From Phoronis ovalis (lineage: Eukaryota > Phoronida > Phoronidae), in assembly GCA_028565635.1 (NCBI GenBank), contig JAOXYB010063578.1:1-10448 (forward strand): 10,448 nt of DNA, in the 5' to 3' direction. Positions within the stretch are counted from its first letter, which is position 1; each line of letters begins with the position of its first letter. The notes beneath the pieces were generated by a model. The model worked only from the letters and a program-made list of their open reading frames with translations, had not been told where the DNA came from and did not search any database. Positions 7,925 to 10,448 of this stretch are shown here, piece by piece. The translations under genes and the position numbers were made by a program.

Positions 7925-8563
7925 ATAAGAAACATACAACAGATCACTTGATCGATTAGATTTTATTATTTTACAAATCTTGCAAACAAGTGTCCTATTT
8001 AAATAACAATTAAAGGTACATGACACATATTTAATAATTCTACATGTACAAAACATCTGAAACAACTGAAGACATTGATTGCAGAGTGAACGCGTAAAAG
8101 AACACAGCTTATCTCATAATTAAGTCAATAAATAAATGTTGCATACTTTTAAATTTTCATCTGAAACATCTTATTGATGTCAAAAAGGAGATCTCAGGAT
8201 TCGTAAGCATATTCTAAGTTTGGAAATTAATATACTGGTAAATTGTGTTTAAAAGCCAGTATCACAACTTGCATCTTAACTATTAACATGACTTCTATGT
8301 GTACACAGGTTATCTTTAACGTTTGAGACAATGTACAACTATATCTATGTTAGTATAACAATCCCGGGAGGCTACCCAGATGTAAATTTCGTAGCATGCC
8401 GGTTGCCAAAATAGAATGAAAAAAGTACTAAGCCACTCGGTTAGAGTAGGAAAATTGACAGTTTTAAGCAGAATGTTTTAAACTAATATTTATTGGTCTC
8501 TTGCCTTCCTTAGAGTCAGTTTTTTGCGATGAAAACCTGCTTGCTCAGGGAGATTGAGATGTC
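7925..8563. other. stretch between two hAT-like ends, no gene
   Basis: No open frame of note. Near its right side, a branch-point-like CTAAT (8483-8487) and a pyrimidine tract lead into TTAG at 8510-8513, a good 3' splice site on the plus strand, with no identified exon partner. Confidence 0.4.
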
Positions 8564-8579
8564 CAGTGGCGGATTCTAG
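8564..8579 (+). mobile_element. hAT-like terminal sequence (left end)
   Basis: CAGTGGCGGATTCTAG matches the hAT-type end at 7908-7924 in reverse complement over an 11-base core. Its orientation puts the element to the right. No matching right end and no duplicate of the flanking 8 bases (GAGATGTC) was found downstream, so it is probably a truncated or decayed copy. Confidence 0.35.
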
Positions 8580-8909
8580 TGGTAATCTTCTTTTAGCTTC
8601 TCGAAGAAGTTCAGTCGCGGATAGAGTATCTTATTTTGAAACAATTAAGCGACATAGTATTAAATAAAAATGTTAATCCGGATTCTTCTTTTACTTTAGA
8701 AAACCACGTGTTGCATAGATGACAGGGATATCCATATTTTTGTTGATACGTACAGGGTAATTGCTGTAGTAACTGTCACTTTTTGAAATTTGAACAATAT
8801 TTGTGATTCTCAAAACCCGACATCCATTTTTTCGAGACAGAGTTAATTAGTTATTTTATAATGGCGTAACAAGCTCAGTTTACGAGTGGTTGATATTCTG
8901 CTAAAGGGT

Positions 8910-9270
8910 TACATAAGCCCGGGTGGGTACGGGGATATGCCGCCCAAAACAATCCAAAATCTTAGGGTAACAATCCAAATTTTGAGAAATATAACAGTGG
9001 CAATCCAACATTTTAAAATGTTTGAGTAGTAATCCATTGTTACGCAAATTGACTGATGCAAACCAAATTCCAAAATTTATTTATGGATACAACTCTAACA
9101 TTAGTCCACATTATTCGTTGTAAGCTATGAGTAGCAATCCAAATTATGAAATATCTTTACGGTAACAATCCAAAAATATACGGTAAGATGTATACAATCC
9201 AAATCCAAAATTTTCAACTGGGCTGCACACCCCCACTAGAAATAACTTGAGTACCCCTCGGGTACATAAG
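8910..9270. mobile_element. complete short non-autonomous DNA transposon with 8-bp target duplication
   Basis: Target duplications TACATAAG at 8910-8917 and 9263-9270 are identical. Inside them lie inverted ends CCCGGGTGGGTAC (8918-8930) and GTACCCCTCGGG (9251-9262), about 11 of 13 matching in reverse complement with one gap. The element body is 345 bp with no coding capacity. A second subterminal block (GCCGCCCA at about 8939-8946; its reverse complement TGGGCTGC at about 9219-9226) also pairs. An 8-bp duplication is seen with hAT, P, Merlin and Zisupton superfamilies. The CCCGGG end is not the usual hAT CAG, so I leave the superfamily open. The perfect duplication means insertion was fairly recent. 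Confidence 0.75.
8951..9214. repeat. degenerate ~30-bp tandem array within the transposon
   Basis: The word AATCCA, usually in ACAATCCAAA followed by a T/A tract, recurs at 8951, 8972, 9002, 9031, 9136, 9167 and 9196, with degenerate copies near 9061 and 9091-9110. Most steps are 28-31 bp. Units are diverged by point changes and small indels. The array fills most of the element. Confidence 0.65.
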
Positions 9271-9469
9271 CACATTTTTTGTAATGATCATGTTTGATAA
9301 TGTGTCCTTTGCAATAAAATTAATTTGCAAAACTTTTGCTTAAAGGTTCAAAGATAGATGGGGAATGTTTTTTATAATTTTAATGACACCGTACGCGTCC
9401 CTAGAACATTCTAATTTAAATTTATGGTGTATATAAGCAGAAATAGTCTACATAGTAGTCCAAAGTAGC

Positions 9470-9790
9470 CTACGTAATGCGTCCCGCTTCTAAAACTCTT
9501 AATTTTATTACATTAAGTGTAACAAATTTAAGGTCATTAACTGAACTCAGGGGACAGATAGTATCCAACGCTTTAGGGTCATAATCTGGAACGGCACGAG
9601 ATTGGAGCTTACGACTTTCGTCATTTTATATTTTCGTAGTCGGCTTCACAGTCATTTTTCCCCCCAGGAATTGGAGAGGATTGAGTCACTGTACACGCAT
9701 TTATTTCTGCAGCAGGTAATATCAGGTAAGAATCTACTGTATCTACTGAGCATATTTTGTTTCTGTTTTTGTTAGTAGTTAGTTATTGAA
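9470..9790 (-). pseudogene. possible frameshifted LINE-type coding relic
   Basis: On the minus strand, 9625 down to 9473 is open for 51 codons and reads with protein-like composition, ending in DLKFVTLNV followed by IKLR (9547-9509 region). LKFVTLNV recalls the start of APE-type endonuclease domains of LINE retrotransposons, where a Cys-Gly pair usually follows LNV; that pair is absent. The frame upstream, from about 9790 to 9626, is open for about 54 codons in another phase, consistent with one frameshift. No ATG, no reverse transcriptase and no poly(A) tail are seen. It may be coincidence in part: the same DNA also carries strong plus-strand splice signals. Confidence 0.25.
9668..9725 (+). 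other. candidate small exon bounded by strong splice signals
   Basis: TTTTTCCCCCCAG (ending 9667) is a near-ideal 3' splice site. CAG|GTAAT (after 9715) and CAG|GTAAGA (after 9725) are two strong nested donors. The 48-base form keeps phase and is open in two frames, one reading ELERIESLYTHLFLQQ. No other exon of such a gene can be placed in the window. Real use would imply a gene spanning out of the window. Confidence 0.25.
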
Positions 9791-9866
9791 CACGAGAGAG
9801 ACCGTTTAAGAACTGAACTTCTGTATGAAACAAACATACTCCGCCCCCAAAATAAATAGAAATAAG

Positions 9867-9904
9867 GTTCCTCAAATGAAGGAACATATTAAGTTGAAAC
9901 TTAA
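9867..9904. repeat. two adjacent short inverted repeats
   Basis: GTTCCT and AGGAAC arms (9867-9872 and 9880-9885), then a perfect TTAAGTT/AACTTAA pair (9889-9895 and 9898-9904) separated by GA. GGAAC recurs again just after, at 9906. No function assignable. Confidence 0.5.
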
Positions 9905-10448
9905 GGAACGTAGAAATTACACTAAAAAATAACACGTGATGCCGGTGAATCGTAACAATATTTAATTATAAGAAACATGTGTTTTCCCAATGTTAGCACT
10001 ATTTTACTATATTGATACAATGTTTCTGTATAAAATATATAAAATTTAAATAGCTTTATTATCCAAACTTAAAAACCATTAAATTAATTAATAATTTGCA
10101 GCGAGTAATGAGGTGGATAACATCATGTAATTACTTATAAATAAAATAGCGATCATCAGAACCTTGTGCTTACGCTTAGAAATAAGAAGTGATAAAATAA
10201 GCCTGCAATATGCCATTATAATAAGCATAGCAAAAAGATTAAACAGCTTTGCACCAGTCAGTACAGGTTACCGTCTAAGTTAAATATTCATATTTTATAC
10301 ATGTTTATACATATAAATCGTTAGTTCTTTCAAACCTAGCAATATTGTCTTTGAAACTGTGAAATAGTTTACGTGAAATGACTGGCGAACGTGGGATAAA
10401 GTCTTAATGGGATGATGGAATAGGACTCAACGTGCAAAATGACATTAA
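9905..10448. other. right flank, nothing recognised
   Basis: AT-rich with no open frame of note, no transposon ends and no RNA gene that I can recognise. Confidence 0.5.

Noticed and set aside
8363-8442. tRNA-derived SINE on the minus strand (A-box-like ACCGAGTGGCTTAG at 8429-8442)
   Set aside because: The A-box match needs an inserted base and no acceptable B box follows at the expected distance.
7908-8579. The two hAT-like ends as the inverted ends of one 670-bp element
   Set aside because: Their CAG tips face each other inward, the wrong way round for one element; they fit two separate elements.
9591-9600. CGGCACGAG resembling a cDNA-library adaptor
   Set aside because: The adjoining bases do not match the rest of such an adaptor, and the surrounding sequence continues as ordinary AT-rich genomic DNA; chance match.
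1-10448. CRISPR array, operon, tRNA or rRNA genes
   Set aside because: No regular spacer-repeat structure, no bacterial gene packing and no recognisable RNA gene sequence; the tandem arrays present are coding TPRs and a transposon-internal minisatellite.

Overview
The window looks like AT-rich nuclear DNA of an invertebrate animal. A marine invertebrate such as a bivalve mollusc is the best guess, with a cnidarian possible. The reasons are one long gene preceded by TATA-box and Kozak signals, long gene-poor AT-rich flanks, short non-autonomous transposons, and a protein type (GlnD/DUF294-like nucleotidyltransferase joined to kinesin-light-chain-like TPRs) that I associate with expanded families in molluscs, cnidarians and amphioxus. 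The lineage is inference. No bacterial operon layout, tRNA, rRNA or CRISPR array is visible.

Layout. At 1-472 lies a candidate promoter: an octamer ATGCAAAT abutting TATATAAAG, then a leader with a short upstream ORF in strong Kozak context. At 473-3532 is an apparently intronless gene of up to 1019 codons. It has an N-terminal helical/TPR-like region, a nucleotidyltransferase core, a helical middle domain, and a C-terminal array with six 129-bp (43-residue) TPR units at 2531-3304. At 4028-4546 is a headless second copy of the 3' end of this gene, 84% identical in DNA over 402 aligned bases but only 69% identical in protein. It ends in its own stop and has no usable start.

From 4547 to the end (5.9 kb) there is no convincing gene. 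This part holds transposon debris: a GGTGAAT-rich degenerate repeat (7144-7292), two hAT-like terminal sequences (7908-7924 and 8564-8579), and a complete short DNA transposon at 8918-9262. That element has 13/12-bp inverted ends, a perfect 8-bp target duplication (TACATAAG), and an internal degenerate array of about 30-bp units. There is also a frameshifted minus-strand coding-like stretch (9470-9790) that may be a LINE relic, and strong but unassigned plus-strand splice signals near 8513 and 9667-9727.

The most interesting system is the first gene plus its headless copy. Repeat units within the gene, and the copy against the gene, differ mostly by amino-acid-changing substitutions set between invariant blocks. 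One unit of the copy looks like a mosaic of two gene units. This suggests unit-level recombination or conversion together with diversification of a binding surface, with the copy as a possible donor cassette. Only the pattern is directly seen; the mechanism and any immune role are hypotheses.
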